A stretch of DNA of 35,564 nt from an uncultured Lachnospiraceae bacterium (GCA_949840465.1 CATKXE010000031.1:1-35564); one strand, 5' to 3'. Shown: positions 8,507 through 17,676, counted from the first letter of the stretch. Notes: generated by a model not told the origin, from the letters alone. A program made the numbers and translations.

Positions 8507-9934
8507 ATGGATCGGAAAGGGTTAGCGGCTGCAGCGATGGCATTTGTAATGATGCTGTCTGCCGGGGCATGTGCACAGGAACAGCAGAAGACTACATTCA
8601 CTGGAGATAAAACGAAGGAGCCGGAGTATCAGATGAATCTGAACGCGATTTCTCCATCCGCCTATGGGGATGTGGAGGGGCTTGATCTTGAGCCGGGAAC
8701 TTATATTTCCATTATCGGGAAGATGGAGGGCACGTCATACTGGAATGCCGTGAAGGACGGGGTGATGCAGGCGGCCGCGGATCTCAATGAGCAGTTGGGA
8801 TATACGGGGAGCGATAAGGTTAAGGTCACATACAACGGCCCGGCCAGGGAGGAGGATATTGACGAGCAGGTAAATATCCTGGATGAAGAGCTTTCGCGCT
8901 ACCCGGACGTGATCGGCATTGCGAGTATTGACGAAGCGGCGTGTACCGTGCAGTTTGACCTTGCAACGGAGAATGGGATTCCGATTATTGCCCTGGATTC
9001 GGGAAATCAGTATCAGGGAATCCAGTGTACCGTAAAGACAGACAATCAGGACGCGGCGCGGACCGGGGCTTATAAGCTGGCCGATGAGATGGATAAAAAA
9101 GGGGATGTGGTTGTGATTTCCCATGATTCTAAGTCTGAGACTGCAAGAGAACGTGTACAGAGCTTTCAGGCGGAGATAGAGGCGAACCATCCGGATATCC
9201 ATGTGGCAGAGATTATTTATTGCGATATGCTGGATGATATCAAGAAGGAGATGGCAGAGGAGGAGAATAAAGGGCTAAAGGAAGGAGAAAGGAAGGTTGA
9301 GAAGGAAATTTTTTCCGATACGGATGCCGTGCAATATGTGATGGCTCAGTACCCGAATCTCAGAGGGATGTTCGGAACGAATGCTTCTGCCACACAGATG
9401 GCGCTGGAATCAATCCGGCAGGCAGAGCAGGCGAGGTCGGAAGCAGCCGGGGAACCGGAAACGAACGGTGATAAATCCGCGAAGCCGGGAAAAGAAACGG
9501 GCGGCGATGAATCCGCGGAGCCGGAAAAAGAAACGGGCGATGATAAATCCGCGGAGTCAGAAAAAGAAACGGGCGGCGATGAATCCGCGGAGCCGGAAAA
9601 AGAAACGGGCAATGATGAATCTGCAGGAGCGGAGAGGGACAAAAACCGAGATATAGATGAAGAAGCAGAGCATTTTTATGAAGGCGGCGGGGTTCCCGTC
9701 CCAATCGCGCTTGTTGGCTTTGACACAGAAAAGGAGCTGCTTCAGGCCTTAGAATCCGGCGAGCTTGCCGGATTGGTGGTGCAGAATCCGTTTGGGATGG
9801 GGTATGCTTCTGTGGTAGCGGCGGCCAGAACCGTTTTAGAGGCGGGAAATGAGGCGCAAGTCAGTACAAGCTATCTCTGGCTTACAAAGGATAATATGAA
9901 TGATGAGTCTATTCAGAAGATGCTGTATGAATAA
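8507..9934 (+). CDS. Sugar-type periplasmic-binding lipoprotein with tandem-repeat insertion
   Basis: Solute-binding protein of the ribose/LacI-like superfamily (type 1 periplasmic fold), predicted to be lipid-anchored outside the cell. I chose the ATG at 8507 because GAGGAG is 12 nt upstream; the in-frame ATG at 8495 abuts that site. The 475-residue product has a signal peptide and a lipobox-like SAGAC (Cys22). The fold is seen in YISIIGKMEGTSYWNAVKDG, IIALDSGNQYQG and the C-terminal ALVGFDTEKELLQALESGELAGLVVQNP. Residues about 322-369 are four 12-residue repeats (ESAEPEKETGGD-like), inserted where the family normally has a short loop. No permease or ATPase gene is adjacent, so a sensor role is possible. 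A two-component system lies convergent to it. Confidence 0.8.
   Translation: MDRKGLAAAAMAFVMMLSAGACAQEQQKTTFTGDKTKEPEYQMNLNAISPSAYGDVEGLDLEPGTYISIIGKMEGTSYWNAVKDGVMQAAADLNEQLGYTGSDKVKVTYNGPAREEDIDEQVNILDEELSRYPDVIGIASIDEAACTVQFDLATENGIPIIALDSGNQYQGIQCTVKTDNQDAARTGAYKLADEMDKKGDVVVISHDSKSETARERVQSFQAEIEANHPDIHVAEIIYCDMLDDIKKEMAEEENKGLKEGERKVEKEIFSDTDAVQYVMAQYPNLRGMFGTNASATQMALESIRQAEQARSEAAGEPETNGDKSAKPGKETGGDESAEPEKETGDDKSAESEKETGGDESAEPEKETGNDESAGAERDKNRDIDEEAEHFYEGGGVPVPIALVGFDTEKELLQALESGELAGLVVQNPFGMGYASVVAAARTVLEAGNEAQVSTSYLWLTKDNMNDESIQKMLYE
9470..9613 (+). repeat. 36-bp in-frame tandem repeat (four units plus partial)
   Basis: Units at 9470-9505, 9506-9541, 9542-9577 and 9578-9613 begin GAT(A/G)AATCCGCG and end AAAGAAACGGGC plus one codon; a degenerate fifth unit follows. 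Each encodes 12 residues rich in Glu, Lys, Gly and Asp. Near-identity between units suggests recent expansion. Confidence 0.9.
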
Positions 9935-9952
9935 GCCATAACCAAATTGGGA

Positions 9953-9974
9953 TTTTACAGCAGGCTCTGTAAAA
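9953..9974. terminator. Inverted repeat between convergent genes
   Basis: TTTTACAG (9953-9960) pairs with CTGTAAAA (9967-9974) with a 6-nt loop. It lies between the stops of the lipoprotein gene and the convergent kinase gene. There is no clear T-run on either strand, so termination is only a guess. Confidence 0.35.
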
Positions 9975-9996
9975 CCGGAGAAAGCGGGCAGGTATT

Positions 9997-11403
9997 TTAC
10001 TCTGCCCGGGCAAGGGAGAAGATAAACTCGGTTCCGACCCCTTCGGTGCTGATGACATTGATATGTTCGTCGTGTGCCATGACGGCCTCCTTTACAATGG
10101 ACAGGCCCAGGCCGGTGCCCTTTTTATCTTTCCCGCGGGAGGCGTCGGATTTATAAAAGCGTTCCCAGATTTTGTTGATTTCTTTTTTGGAAATGCCGAT
10201 GCCTGTATCCTTTACGGACACGAATATTTTTCCGCCCTTCTGTGTGACCTCGACTTTGACCGAACTCTCATTTTCGCTGAATTTGACGGCATTGTCGATA
10301 AGATTGTAGAGTACCTGCTGAATTTTCCGGCTGTCAGCCAGGACACAGGCAGGTTCCGGCAGGAGCAGCAGCACGATAGAAACACGTTTTTCCGTGCAGA
10401 CGCCCTCAAAGGACGCGGCTGTGTTCTTGATCATTTCCTGAATGTCAAAACGGGTTTTATCAAGCAGCAGCTCCCTGGTGTCAAATTCGTTCAAGGTGAG
10501 CAGGTCTTGTGTCAGGTCAGTGAGCCGTTCGGTCTCAAATAAGATGATATTTAAATATTTTTCATGCAGCTTCGGCGGTATCGTGCCGTCCGTCATGGCC
10601 TCTACATAGCCTTTGATGGAAGTCAGGGGCGAACGGAAATCGTGGGATACATTTGCCACGATTTTTTTTTGATAATTCTCCATGTCATGGAGCTGGGTGG
10701 ACATGTAATTCAAAGAGGCAGAAAGATACCCCATTTCATCCTGCGTGTATACCGGGATTTCATAATCCAGGTTGCCCGACGCATATTGGGTCGCAGCCTC
10801 CGTGATCAGACGCAGGGGCCGGTAGACGAAGTATTCGAAACTCAGCAAAAAGATCATGGACAGAAGGAAGACGACGCCCAGGGTAATGTAAAATGGCAGC
10901 ATCATCCGCGAACAGCGGGTTTCTAAGACGGAGACCGGCTGGTGGATCAAAAGATACCCTTTTGTGTTAAAGCCCTGTATGACGGGAGCCATGACGGTGA
11001 TGACGTCCTCCTGAAAATAGCCGTGGTAGTCCCCTTCTACATGCTGGTGCCCGCCGATTTCCGCCGGGTTGAAGTCCTCAATGGCTTCCGGAGCCGTTGT
11101 ATTTTCCAGAGTAGAGGCAGTGATGAGCGTCCCGTCCGCTTCCACAAACCAGAGGGAAGAATCCAGATAAATACGCATGGCATTCAGTTGGGTGTGTACA
11201 TTCCAGGAATTTATGTTTTCCGTAAAATAGGACGGCAGGTAGTTGGAAGCGACCAGGTTCGCTTCCCTGTACAGGGATTCCGATGAGGATTCCGCCAGTT
11301 GGTTGAGGAGAAGCTGCTTTCCGAGCGTGGCGGCAGTAAAAATCATCAGAAAACCAAATATAATATATATTATAATAAATTTTAAATGCAGGGTGCTTTT
11401 CAT
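9997..11403 (-). CDS. Two-component sensor histidine kinase
   Basis: Membrane histidine kinase, partner of the response regulator upstream. The 468-residue product has TM1 (about 8-28), an extracellular sensor domain (about 30-165), TM2 (about 168-190), a HAMP domain (RPLRLITEAATQYASGNLDYEIP), the dimerisation/phosphoacceptor motif NVSHDFRSPLTSIKG with His254, and an ATPase domain with N box LYNLIDNAVKFSE, G1 DTGIGIS, F box IWERFYKSD and G2 GTGLGLSIVKEAV. All motifs are intact. Its AAGGAG ribosome site overlaps the end of the regulator gene 12 nt away, which points to translational coupling. The sensor domain has no recognised ligand; a PhoR/ResE-like stress sensor is one option. Confidence 0.93.
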   Translation of the reverse strand: MKSTLHLKFIIIYIIFGFLMIFTAATLGKQLLLNQLAESSSESLYREANLVASNYLPSYFTENINSWNVHTQLNAMRIYLDSSLWFVEADGTLITASTLENTTAPEAIEDFNPAEIGGHQHVEGDYHGYFQEDVITVMAPVIQGFNTKGYLLIHQPVSVLETRCSRMMLPFYITLGVVFLLSMIFLLSFEYFVYRPLRLITEAATQYASGNLDYEIPVYTQDEMGYLSASLNYMSTQLHDMENYQKKIVANVSHDFRSPLTSIKGYVEAMTDGTIPPKLHEKYLNIILFETERLTDLTQDLLTLNEFDTRELLLDKTRFDIQEMIKNTAASFEGVCTEKRVSIVLLLLPEPACVLADSRKIQQVLYNLIDNAVKFSENESSVKVEVTQKGGKIFVSVKDTGIGISKKEINKIWERFYKSDASRGKDKKGTGLGLSIVKEAVMAHDEHINVISTEGVGTEFIFSLARAE

Positions 11404-11415
11404 GGACTCAGCTCC

Positions 11416-12129
11416 TTATTGGGAAGGGGATTTTGTCTCAAATTTGTATCCGATGCCCCAGACTGTACTGATGGACCAGTCAGGATGGTCTTTGACCTTC
11501 TCGCGCAGGCGCTTGATATGGACATCCACTGTCCGGGTATCGCCGATGTACTCATAACCCCAGATCTGATCCAGAAGCTGCTCTCTTGTAAACACCTGAT
11601 TCGGCGACGCGGCGAGGAAATACAAAAGCTCCAGTTCTTTGGGCGGCATTTCCACCTGGCGGCCGTCGCAGACAACGGAATAGTTGGTGAGGTTGATGGT
11701 CAGGCCGTTGTACTCTACGCATTTTGCCTTTTCACCGGAGGCGGGTTCCTGTTTCTGGGTCTGGCAGCGGCGTAAGACAGCGCGAACCCGGGCCACCATC
11801 TCTTTGGAATCAAAGGGCTTCATGATATAGTCGTCCGCTCCCAGCTCCAGGCCCAATACTTTGTCAAATACTTCCCCTTTGGCGGAAAGCATGATGATGG
11901 GCACAGAGGAACCGGCGCGGATTTCCCGGCAGACCTGATATCCGTCTATGCCGGGAAGCATCAAATCCAGCAGGATCAGGTTCGGCTGGTATGTCTCGAA
12001 TGCACTCAGGGCATCCTCTCCGTTGGATACGATTTTCGTGTCAAAACACTCTTTATTCAGATAAAGCGAAATAAGTTCCGCAATATTCTCGTCATCATCT
12101 ACAATCAAAATTTTCTGTTTTGCTACCAT
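11416..12129 (-). CDS. OmpR/PhoB-family response regulator
   Basis: DNA-binding response regulator, 237 residues. The receiver domain (about 5-120) has the acidic pocket DDDE (11-14), phosphoacceptor Asp55 in LILLDLMLPG, the Ser in MLSAKG and Lys in MKPFDS. The C-terminal winged helix (about 135-232) has PPKELELLYFLAASPNQVFTR-like and TRTVDVHIKRLREKV motifs typical of OmpR/PhoB proteins. It lies 33 nt after mutS2 and 12 nt before the kinase gene, so it is probably cotranscribed with both. The target is not known from sequence. Confidence 0.95.
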   Translation of the reverse strand: MVAKQKILIVDDDENIAELISLYLNKECFDTKIVSNGEDALSAFETYQPNLILLDLMLPGIDGYQVCREIRAGSSVPIIMLSAKGEVFDKVLGLELGADDYIMKPFDSKEMVARVRAVLRRCQTQKQEPASGEKAKCVEYNGLTINLTNYSVVCDGRQVEMPPKELELLYFLAASPNQVFTREQLLDQIWGYEYIGDTRTVDVHIKRLREKVKDHPDWSISTVWGIGYKFETKSPSQ

Positions 12130-12162
12130 AAGCTATTATCTCCTTTATAGTTGGGGAACGAT

Positions 12163-14538
12163 TCACCGCAGTTCCACGATGGTAACTCCGGCGTCGCCTT
12201 CCCCGTATTCTGCCAGATGATAGGATTTTACATGCTTTTGCCGACGCAGAAATTCATGAATGCCCTTGCGGAGCGCGCCGGTGCCTTTGCCGTGTACCAC
12301 CCGGACGGTACTCAGATGGGAAAGGATGGCGTCGTCCAGATATTTGTCCAGCTCCATCACCGCCTCGTCCACGGTCTTGCCCAGCAGGTTGATCTCAGGG
12401 CTGACAGAGAGGGATTTCCCCATCTTGATCCTGCCGCCCCCGGTGTGGCTCTTCTTCGGCGGGGAGAAGGGATTCTTTTCTTCCAGGATCTCCAAATCAG
12501 AAATGTGTACCTGAGAGCTTAAGATTCCCATCTGCACGGTGACGTTTCCACGGGAATCCGGCAGAGAGCGGATCGTGCCTGTCAGGTTCATGCTGAGTAC
12601 CCTGACAGATTCGCCCGGTTTAAAATCACCGGGCTTATGCTCTTTTTTGGACTTCTTTGCCTTCAGGGCGGAGTCTGTGCTTGTATCCTTGATTTTTTTG
12701 CGCAGGCGTTCCCTCTCTTTTTCCATTTCCGCGGCGGATATATGTTCCCGACCGAATTTCTGGAAATTGCGGATGGTCTCGTCCGCAACCTCCTTTGCAT
12801 CCCGGAGGATGGCGTTGGCCTTGTCGTTGGCTTCCTTTAAGATTCGTTCCCGCTGCTCGTCCATGCGCTCTTCTTTTTGGCGGAGCTGGGATTTGAGGCG
12901 TTCCATTTCCCTTTTGTAGGCCTGGATCTCTTCCTGTTCTTTTTCGATGGTCCGTCTGCCGGCCTCTAAGTTTGCCAGCAGGTCTTCGAAGGAAATATCC
13001 TGCTCGGACAGACGCTTTTTTGCATCCTCAATAATATAGTCCGGCAGCCCCAATTTTCCTGAAATGGCAAATGCATTGCTCTTCCCGGGAATACCGATGA
13101 GCAGGTGGTACGTGGGCTTCAGGCTTTCCACGTCAAATTCGCAGCATGCATTTTCCACGCCGGGAGTGGAGAGGGCGTAGACCTTCAGTTCGCTGTAATG
13201 AGTGGTGGCCATAGTGCGGATGCCCTGCCTGTGCAGACAGGAAAGAATGGCGATGGCAAGAGCCGCCCCTTCCGTGGGGTCAGTGCCCGCCCCCAATTCG
13301 TCAAACAGCACAAGGGATTGGGCGTCTACTTTCTGGAGGAAAGAGACAATGTTGGTCATATGGGATGAGAAGGTACTCAGGCTCTGTTCAATGCTCTGCT
13401 CGTCTCCGATATCCGCGTATACCTGATGGAATATGGAGAGCTCCGAGCGGTCCGACGCGGGGATATGAAGCCCTGCCTGCCCCATCAGGGTCAGAAGCCC
13501 GACGGTTTTTAAGGAAACCGTCTTGCCTCCGGTGTTCGGCCCGGTGATGATGAGCAGGCTGAAATCCTGCCCCAGGGTGACGGTAATGGGAACCACGGTA
13601 CTGGCGTCTAAAAGGGGGTGCCTGCCGTTGCGGATATGGATCCGGCCCTCTTCATTGAGGACAGGGCGGCTTGCGTTCATGGACAAGGCCAGATGCCCTC
13701 TGGCAAATATAAAATCCAGATCTGTAAGGCTGCGGTAATCGGTACGGATTTCTTCGATATATCCGGCCGTTTCTTCGCTTAAGCGGGCCAGAATGACCTG
13801 GATCTCCTCCTGTTCTTTTGCGTAAAGCTCCTTTAAGTCATTGTTCAGCCTGACTACGGCCATGGGTTCGATGAAAAGCGTGGAGCCTGTGGCGGACTGG
13901 TCGTGTATCATGCCGTTCACCTGGCTTCTGTACTCGGACTTCACCGGGATGCAGTAACGGTCCCCGCGCATGGTAATGATGGGATCCTGCAGATAAGTGC
14001 GCAGGGAACCGTTGACTAAGCCGTTCAGCGTGGCGTGGACCTTATCATTCATGCCGCTGATGCTGCGGCGGATCTTTTTTAAAGCGGGGCTGGCGTCGTC
14101 GCTGATCTCGTCGTCGCTGAGGATGCAGTGTTCAATCTCATTGGACAGGACGGTCAGGGGCTCCAGAGCGTCAAAATAGACGTCCAGGCAGTCCGCGCTG
14201 TCCTCCTGAGTGTCGTGCCTTCCATAGGCTTTCACCCGCGCGGTATTCTGCAGAAGCCTGCAGATCCGAAGCAATTCCCCGCTTCCTAAGGCGGCCCCGA
14301 TCTCCAGCCGCTTCATGGATTCCTCTACTGGGGAAGCGTCTCCGAAAGAGATCCGTCCTTTTCTTATGATCCGGGTAAATGCAGCCGCTGTCTGCTCCTG
14401 CGCCATATCGATCCGCTCGAAATCGGCCATGGGCTTTAAGCGGCGGCAGAGCTGCTTTCCGCGGAATGACGTAGCCTGCTCTTCCAGAAGGGCAATGATT
14501 TTATCGTATTCTAATTTTGTTAATGTTTTCTGATTCAT
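12163..14538 (-). CDS. mutS2: MutS2 family protein (endonuclease / ribosome-collision factor)
   Basis: MutS2 homologue, 791 residues, the normal size. It lacks the mismatch-reading domain of MutS. Features: clamp/lever region, ABC-type ATPase with Walker A GPNTGGKT (333-340), Walker B ending LVLFDELGAGTDPTEG, a long coiled coil (about 520-620), a KOW-like segment and a C-terminal Smr domain (about 710-791) with the LLGKTVDEAVMELDKYLDDA block and VRVVHGKGTGALR. The family suppresses recombination or rescues collided ribosomes, depending on species. The AGGAGG site is 13 nt from the ATG, with a GATTTTT/AAAAATC palindrome in between that may shorten the effective spacing. A weak promoter (TACAAT -10 near 14574) is possible upstream. 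Confidence 0.95.
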   Translation of the reverse strand: MNQKTLTKLEYDKIIALLEEQATSFRGKQLCRRLKPMADFERIDMAQEQTAAAFTRIIRKGRISFGDASPVEESMKRLEIGAALGSGELLRICRLLQNTARVKAYGRHDTQEDSADCLDVYFDALEPLTVLSNEIEHCILSDDEISDDASPALKKIRRSISGMNDKVHATLNGLVNGSLRTYLQDPIITMRGDRYCIPVKSEYRSQVNGMIHDQSATGSTLFIEPMAVVRLNNDLKELYAKEQEEIQVILARLSEETAGYIEEIRTDYRSLTDLDFIFARGHLALSMNASRPVLNEEGRIHIRNGRHPLLDASTVVPITVTLGQDFSLLIITGPNTGGKTVSLKTVGLLTLMGQAGLHIPASDRSELSIFHQVYADIGDEQSIEQSLSTFSSHMTNIVSFLQKVDAQSLVLFDELGAGTDPTEGAALAIAILSCLHRQGIRTMATTHYSELKVYALSTPGVENACCEFDVESLKPTYHLLIGIPGKSNAFAISGKLGLPDYIIEDAKKRLSEQDISFEDLLANLEAGRRTIEKEQEEIQAYKREMERLKSQLRQKEERMDEQRERILKEANDKANAILRDAKEVADETIRNFQKFGREHISAAEMEKERERLRKKIKDTSTDSALKAKKSKKEHKPGDFKPGESVRVLSMNLTGTIRSLPDSRGNVTVQMGILSSQVHISDLEILEEKNPFSPPKKSHTGGGRIKMGKSLSVSPEINLLGKTVDEAVMELDKYLDDAILSHLSTVRVVHGKGTGALRKGIHEFLRRQKHVKSYHLAEYGEGDAGVTIVELR

Positions 14539-14613
14539 GATTTTTAAAAATCCTCCTGTATATAGGTCTTATTGTAACCTATTTGGAAGGGAATGAAAAG
14601 GAAAAATACACAG

Positions 14614-14640
14614 GAAAAAACAAAACGCGCCGTGGGCGCG
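14614..14640 (-). terminator. Intrinsic terminator of the CAP-domain gene
   Basis: On the minus strand CGCGCC (14640 to 14635), loop CAC, GGCGCG (14631 to 14626), then TTTTGTTTTTT. It separates the CAP gene from mutS2. Confidence 0.8.
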
Positions 14641-14676
14641 CCTTGTTATCCGGGCAGAATTGAAGATTCTGTAAAA

Positions 14677-15822
14677 TTATTGTACTTTCTTTTTCGAAAT
14701 CAGGCATACTGCCATACCGCTTACTGCCGCAAACATCAGGAAAACAAGGATCATGTTTGCAGAAGCATCCCCTGTCTGCGGGGATCTGCCTGTGGTTGTT
14801 GTATTTGTGGCATTATTCTGTGAGCCTGCCGCATTATTCTGTGTACCTGTAGTGGTGTTCTGGTTGTTGGATGGGGTGTTTTGTGTTCCTGTTGTTGTAT
14901 CAACCTTAAAGGAAACATCCGCATAGCCCCCGTCGGTATAAGTTACACGGCAGTTATAATCGCCTGCACTCAGCGCGTTCATAAATTCAGGCTTAAAAGA
15001 AATAACCGTGGAGCCTGACCATGCATCATAATAGCTGGGATCGATCACAACATCGTTGATCACCACACCAGAAAATTTGGAAAAATCTGCATCGATTTTG
15101 ATCACCATCGAACCGCCAGTGGACTTTGACCATACGGCGCCGGCTCCTTCAAGGACGGGATATACCGGAACATTTGGCTGTTCTGGCCGGGAGGGCTGAT
15201 CTGGTTGGGAGGGCTGTTCCGGGTCTGACGGAGCAGTACTTGCGCCGTTCAAATCCTCGCGGGAACCGCCGCCGCTGCCTGAACCGAACACCTGTACCCA
15301 GTAATCACGGCCGTTTGCCTGTACATGACCGATACCGATGGAGGTAAAAGGCATATCTGCACCAAGCATGTTTCTTCTGTGTCCCTGGCCGTCATACATC
15401 TTGTCTTCTTCACGCCACAGTGTAAAAATGGTCTGTGCGTTTCCTAAGCCGCCGTCGCCATAAGCGATATTTTCGCCGACCATGTTCATTCCGAGGCCAA
15501 ATACCAGGCCGGACACATCCTGTCCGTTGGGTCTTGTATGGCTGTAGGACTGTACCAGTTCAGCCGCTCTGATCATGGCAATTTTTTCCAGGTTATAGTC
15601 ATAAGCGAGGGGAGAAAGCTGCTGGGCTTCTACCCTCTGGTTATTGGAATTATAGTACCAGCCTTCTCCGCTCTGGCGGAAATTGTTCACTAAGGAATGC
15701 ATAGTTCCAACATCGCCATATACGTATGTAATGTCGGCTGCTGAGGCATCTATCCCCATCACGCCGAGAAGCATCGTACAGATTAAACATAATACGATAC
15801 TCTTTTTTAATCTGAATTTCAT
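14677..15822 (-). CDS. Secreted CAP-domain protein with SPQTG cell-wall sorting signal
   Basis: Surface protein of 381 residues. It has a Sec signal peptide (about 1-29, ending DASAA) and a CAP/SCP domain (about 35-175) with SHTRPNG, VGENIAYG, GHRRNML and DYWVQVFG, the usual metal-site and fold motifs. Next come a Pro-rich linker (PEQPSQPDQPSRPEQP), a beta-rich domain (about 225-305) and a Thr/Asn/Gln-rich wall-spanning stretch. The C-terminus is a sorting signal: SPQTG (347-351), hydrophobic helix and KKK tail. Class B sortases of clostridia such as C. difficile SrtB use (S/N/P)PxTG motifs, so the sortase at the window start is a plausible partner. CAP protein functions vary; none can be assigned. 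Its promoter carries a poly-C tract and may be phase-variable. Confidence 0.9.
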   Translation of the reverse strand: MKFRLKKSIVLCLICTMLLGVMGIDASAADITYVYGDVGTMHSLVNNFRQSGEGWYYNSNNQRVEAQQLSPLAYDYNLEKIAMIRAAELVQSYSHTRPNGQDVSGLVFGLGMNMVGENIAYGDGGLGNAQTIFTLWREEDKMYDGQGHRRNMLGADMPFTSIGIGHVQANGRDYWVQVFGSGSGGGSREDLNGASTAPSDPEQPSQPDQPSRPEQPNVPVYPVLEGAGAVWSKSTGGSMVIKIDADFSKFSGVVINDVVIDPSYYDAWSGSTVISFKPEFMNALSAGDYNCRVTYTDGGYADVSFKVDTTTGTQNTPSNNQNTTTGTQNNAAGSQNNATNTTTTGRSPQTGDASANMILVFLMFAAVSGMAVCLISKKKVQ

Positions 15823-15862
15823 GGTTTCATTCTCCTTTTCTTCGAAATTCTGCCTATGTAAA

Positions 15863-15893
15863 ATTATAGGGGGGGGGGTAATGCGTGTGTCAA
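15863..15893 (-). promoter_or_regulatory. Putative phase-variable promoter with C10 spacer tract
   Basis: On the minus strand perfect TTGACA (15893 to 15888) and perfect TATAAT (15868 to 15863) flank a 19-nt spacer made of 9 mixed bases and ten C residues (15878 to 15869). The -10 box follows the run directly. The leader to the CAP gene ATG would be about 34 nt with AAGGAG. Loss of one or two C would give 18- or 17-nt spacing. Confidence 0.8.
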
Positions 15894-16039
15894 CAGAAAA
15901 TTCACAGAAATTACCGGTTTTTTCACCGTTTATTCACATAGAATACATAAAATATACTTTTAAAAGCACAGGCCTGAATGGTTCAGGATGGCGGACGGCG
16001 CGCCAACTATAGAGGAAATAAAGATTATGAAGAAAAGTG

Positions 16040-16068
16040 TTGATGAAATGTGGGGATATGTTTATAAT
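16040..16068 (+). promoter_or_regulatory. Sigma-A promoter of asnS
   Basis: TTGATG (16040-16045) and TATAAT (16063-16068) with a 17-nt spacer; the leader to asnS is about 125 nt. The -10 box overlaps the start of the element shared with the cca leader. Confidence 0.75.
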
Positions 16069-16086
16069 GGTAAGGAACTGTGTATA
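16060..16086 (+). repeat. Shared 5' element, copy 1 (asnS leader)
   Basis: GTTTATA (16060-16066) followed by ATGGTAAGGAACTGTGTATA (16067-16086). The same 7-mer and 20-mer, with one extra T between them, lie at 17677-17704 upstream of cca. Confidence 0.85.
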
Positions 16087-16109
16087 TATAGGTAGGAAAA
16101 AGTTTGATG

Positions 16110-16154
16110 CCCCGCCGGATTGCTGTGGGGAGCCCTGGTTTTGTCAGGCAGGGC
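16110..16154 (+). other. Two hairpins in the asnS leader
   Basis: CCCC (16110-16113) with GGGG (16127-16130), and GCCCTG (16132-16137) with CAGGGC (16149-16154). There is no T-run and no T-box core sequence, so the role is unknown. Confidence 0.4.
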
Positions 16155-16199
16155 GCGTAGAATCCTGTGAATAAAATAGAAAAATAAAGGAGAACGTTT

Positions 16200-17591
16200 A
16201 TGGAACTGGTGACGATTCGGGAATTATTTAAGAACAGGGACGACTATTTGAACAGGGAAGTAACCGTGGGAGGCTGGATCCGCAGCATCCGCGATTCCAG
16301 GACATTTGGGTTCATTGTAGTGAACGATGGTTCCTATTTTGAACCGCTGCAGATCGTGTATCATGACAAGATGGACAATTTTCAGGAGATTTCTAAGCAG
16401 AATGTGGGCGCTGCCGTCATTGTGCGGGGGACTTTAGTGGCAACTCCCCAGGCGAAGCAGCCCTTTGAGATCCAGGCGGAGGAAGTGACGGTAGAGGGCG
16501 CCTCTGCGCCGGATTATCCGCTCCAGAAGAAACGGCATAGTTTCGAATATCTCAGGACAATTTCCCATCTGCGGCCAAGGACCAATACATTCCAGGCCGT
16601 ATTCCGTGTGCGTTCGCTGGCAGCATTTGCAATTCATAAGTTTTTTCAGGAACGGGGCTTTGTCTATGTGCATACTCCGCTGATTACGGGAAGCGACTGC
16701 GAAGGCGCAGGGGAGATGTTCCGTGTGACTACGCTGGATATGGAGCATTTGCCGAAGAATCAGGACGGGAGCATTGATTATACCCAGGATTTCTTTGGGA
16801 AGGAGACAAGCCTGACGGTCAGCGGGCAGCTCAACGGGGAGACTTATGCCCAGGCGTTCCGCAGCATCTATACATTCGGGCCGACTTTCCGTGCGGAAAA
16901 TTCCAACACCACACGGCATGCGGCGGAATTTTGGATGATTGAGCCGGAGATCGCGTTTGCCGATCTGGATGACAACATGGAACTGGCCGAGTCCATGTTG
17001 AAATACATTATTTCCTATGTAATAGAACAGGCGCCGGAGGAGATGAAGTTCTTCAATTCCTTCGTGGACAAGGGGCTTCTGGAGCGTCTGAAGAATGTGG
17101 TGGAATCGGATTTTGCAAGAGTCACCTATACGGAGGCGATCGAACTCCTGAGCAAAAATAATGACAAATTCGAGTACAAGGTGTCCTGGGGATGCGATTT
17201 GCAGACCGAGCATGAGCGGTATCTTACCGAGCAGGTATACAAGCGTCCGGTATTTGTGACGGACTACCCGAAGGAAATCAAGGCATTTTATATGAAGCAG
17301 AATGACGACGGGAAGACAGTGGCAGCGGTAGACTGCCTGGTGCCGGGGATCGGGGAGATTATCGGCGGCAGCCAGAGGGAAGATGATTATGAAAAGCTTC
17401 GTACAAGGATGCAGGAATTGAATCTGAAGGAAGAAGACTACAGGTTCTATCTGGATCTGAGGAAATATGGCTCCACCCGTCATGCGGGATTCGGACTGGG
17501 ATTTGAGCGCTGCGTGATGTATCTCACAGGTATGGCGAATATCCGGGATGTGGTGCCCTTCCCAAGGACTGTGAATAACTGTGAGCTTTAA
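16200..17591 (+). CDS. asnS: Asparagine--tRNA ligase
   Basis: Class IIb aminoacyl-tRNA synthetase that charges tRNA-Asn. The 463-residue product has an N-terminal OB-fold anticodon domain ([19 protein letters not shown]) and a class II core: motif 1 around [23 protein letters not shown], motif 2 [21 protein letters not shown] and motif 3 [15 protein letters not shown]. Asn rather than Asp specificity is indicated by the compact length, lack of a GAD insert and the FNSFVDKGL / [13 protein letters not shown] context. AAAGGAG precedes the ATG. A promoter, the shared 20-mer and hairpins occupy the leader. Confidence 0.97.
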   Translation: MELVTIRELFKNRDDYLNREVTVGGWIRSIRDSRTFGFIVVNDGSYFEPLQIVYHDKMDNFQEISKQNVGAAVIVRGTLVATPQAKQPFEIQAEEVTVEGASAPDYPLQKKRHSFEYLRTISHLRPRTNTFQAVFRVRSLAAFAIHKFFQERGFVYVHTPLITGSDCEGAGEMFRVTTLDMEHLPKNQDGSIDYTQDFFGKETSLTVSGQLNGETYAQAFRSIYTFGPTFRAENSNTTRHAAEFWMIEPEIAFADLDDNMELAESMLKYIISYVIEQAPEEMKFFNSFVDKGLLERLKNVVESDFARVTYTEAIELLSKNNDKFEYKVSWGCDLQTEHERYLTEQVYKRPVFVTDYPKEIKAFYMKQNDDGKTVAAVDCLVPGIGEIIGGSQREDDYEKLRTRMQELNLKEEDYRFYLDLRKYGSTRHAGFGLGFERCVMYLTGMANIRDVVPFPRTVNNCEL

Positions 17592-17608
17592 TAGTTTCAG
17601 GCGTATTT

Positions 17609-17660
17609 CCCCGCAGGCTGCTTTTTCCGAAAAAGGAACCGGCAGCAGTTTTCTGCGGGG
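17609..17660 (+). other. Long hairpin between asnS and cca
   Basis: CCCCGCAG (17609-17616) pairs with CTGCGGGG (17653-17660), with an inner GCTGC/GCAGC match. It is followed by TAATTGTT rather than a T-run, so it may be a weak terminator of asnS or a structured spacer. Confidence 0.5.
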
Positions 17661-17676
17661 TAATTGTTGCAAATGT

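Noticed and set aside
9470..9613. CRISPR array
   Set aside because: The 36-bp units are contiguous without spacers and encode an in-frame peptide repeat.
16069..16199. T-box riboswitch in front of asnS
   Set aside because: The leader is short and lacks the conserved T-box sequence and an antiterminator/terminator pair.
16434..17672. A 412-codon minus-strand frame opposite asnS
   Set aside because: It mirrors the codon structure of asnS and has no recognisable domain.
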